Assembly (NCBI RefSeq): GCF_011089895.1
Contig: NZ_JAANAT010000001.1
Location: 1,984,001 to 2,048,000 of the forward strand
Source of the DNA: Mucilaginibacter inviolabilis
GTDB taxonomy: Bacteria; Bacteroidota; Bacteroidia; Sphingobacteriales; Sphingobacteriaceae
Direction: 5' to 3'
Length of the DNA: 64,000 nt
The notes under the pieces are model-generated. The model saw only the letters and a list, made by a program, of their open reading frames with translations. It searched no databases and was not told the DNA's origin. The translations under genes and the position numbers were made by a program. Shown in pieces: positions 63,204 to 64,000 of the stretch; the first letter of the stretch is position 1, and every line of letters starts with the position of its first letter.

Positions 63204-64000
63204 TCAAAAAATAGGATAACTAGCCGGTTCCGCATCCATCCGCTGGTTTACCAATGCCCTGATTTCGGGGATAATAGCTAATTCAACCTCGCCATAAACT
63301 TTTTTCATTTGGTCAAGCGCATCCAATCGCTGTTTTAGCCAATCTGCCGATGGCTTTTCTTTGTTTTGTAGCAGTTTGATGGCGTCCAATCCTATCATTG
63401 CCACTGCGTAAAGCTTTTTTGAATTTTCATTAATATTATTATCCAGCAATCCCTTATTGATCATGGGTTCCATTGCCGTACGATGATCAAGCCATTTTTT
63501 TAATTGTGTAGTGATAGATGTGGCATCTGCATCATTGGACTTATCTAAATAGCTTTTCACTGCTGCCCTGAATTGCCTTTTCACTTCCGAATCAACAAAA
63601 ACAATATCAGATATAGCTGTTAATGGTGCAGTTTGATAGCTCATGCTTTTAGGTGAAGTCATTTTTGCAAACAGTTTTTTATAGCCTTTTAGCGGGGTTA
63701 AAACATCTGTTAGTGTTTTTAGCGACGCCATATCGGCACCATTTGTGAGGCGCCGCAAGCCTCGTTCATAATTACTGATATGCTGCACTCCTATTTCATC
63801 CAATTGATTGCTGATCACAAACAAGCGGCGGTACATATCATCTACATTATTTACTGTATAGGGCGACCATAATCGCTCAGCCACCGCGGCAGCCCTTGGC
63901 CATATCTGGGTTTCGATATTGTCCTTGTCAACCGCCTCGGCCCATTGTGCAGCCTCGCCACCCAATATTTTTGATGCCACACTATCGGGAAGATTACCCA
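63204..64000 (-). CDS. GH20 beta-N-acetylhexosaminidase, N-terminal part outside window
   Basis: The frame is open to the right edge; 265 C-terminal codons are visible. It shows the end of a GH20 barrel: the conserved ILGGEAAQWAEAVDKDNIET followed by WPRAAAVAERLWSP, where the Trp-Pro-Arg and Glu-Arg-Leu-Trp residues line the active site. The remaining about 200 residues form a helical C-terminal region. GH20 enzymes remove terminal GlcNAc/GalNAc. The catalytic Asp-Glu pair lies outside the window. With GH29 nearby it may act on host or fungal glycans. Confidence 0.88.
   Translation of the reverse strand, partial: GNLPDSVASKILGGEAAQWAEAVDKDNIETQIWPRAAAVAERLWSPYTVNNVDDMYRRLFVISNQLDEIGVQHISNYERGLRRLTNGADMASLKTLTDVLTPLKGYKKLFAKMTSPKSMSYQTAPLTAISDIVFVDSEVKRQFRAAVKSYLDKSNDADATSITTQLKKWLDHRTAMEPMINKGLLDNNINENSKKLYAVAMIGLDAIKLLQNKEKPSADWLKQRLDALDQMKKVYGEVELAIIPEIRALVNQRMDAEPASYPIF

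Noticed and set aside
1..64000. tRNA, rRNA, prophage, transposase or integrase genes
   Set aside because: None recognised on either strand; the region appears to be stable chromosome.

Overview
The window reads as chromosome of a Bacteroidota bacterium, most likely of the Sphingobacteriaceae (Mucilaginibacter/Pedobacter type; inference from gene content, not from a marker gene). Grounds: two SusC/SusD pairs and two further TonB-dependent receptors with an N-terminal carboxypeptidase-like domain, fimbrillin-like lipoproteins with SxxxC-K-K lipoboxes, several matches to the Bacteroidota promoter form TTG-N19-TAnnTTTG, and short intergenic spacers. No tRNA, rRNA, insertion sequence, phage or CRISPR array was seen. 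Both ends cut genes: a clostripain-type peptidase on the left, a GH20 hexosaminidase on the right.

Layout. 0-9.8 kb: clostripain-like lipoprotein, two tandem fimbrillin-type lipoproteins with different C-terminal halves (one a DRGH nuclease), an Oar-like TonB receptor with a small lipoprotein, a small membrane protein and a MarR regulator. 9.8-20.2 kb: a one-direction (minus) redox block: exported Fe/Mn superoxide dismutase, DUF4397 lipoprotein, TonB receptor, dihaem cytochrome c peroxidase, YceI, two near-duplicate TlpA-type thioredoxins and a DsbD-alpha-like protein. 20.6-25.6 kb: a divergent plus-strand operon for a family 2A encapsulin shell, its cysteine desulfurase cargo, serine O-acetyltransferase and a Kef-type antiporter. 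25.6-33.3 kb: a Cdd1-like protein, a PIF1-like helicase, a secreted C1 peptidase, a PVC-type haem dehydrogenase and an NlpC/P60 peptidase. 33.7-43.5 kb: two amidohydrolase-family proteins and a SusC/SusD pair. 44-48.4 kb: an HtrA-like protease and the NHEJ set LigD/Ku, with LigD split at an A10 run. 48.7-56.4 kb: a fucose-type polysaccharide locus (SusD, SusC, ROK regulator, GH29). 56.6-64 kb: mixed housekeeping and regulators.

The most interesting part is 19.0-25.6 kb. The minus-strand thiol-redox genes are headed by two separate SAM-I-type riboswitches (19174-19288 and 20383-20493). Each is followed by a short reading frame beginning Met-Lys-Thr and containing consecutive cysteine codons (one ends Cys-Cys-Cys-stop), which looks like a second, cysteine-dependent leader. 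Two related palindromes (TAAATCTATAGATTTA and a 12+12 bp version) sit at the -33 regions of the riboswitch promoters, the second also at the promoter of the encapsulin operon. Taken together this looks like one sulfur-status regulon joining an encapsulin sulfur compartment to periplasmic thiol chemistry. The family assignments are firm; the joint regulation is inference.
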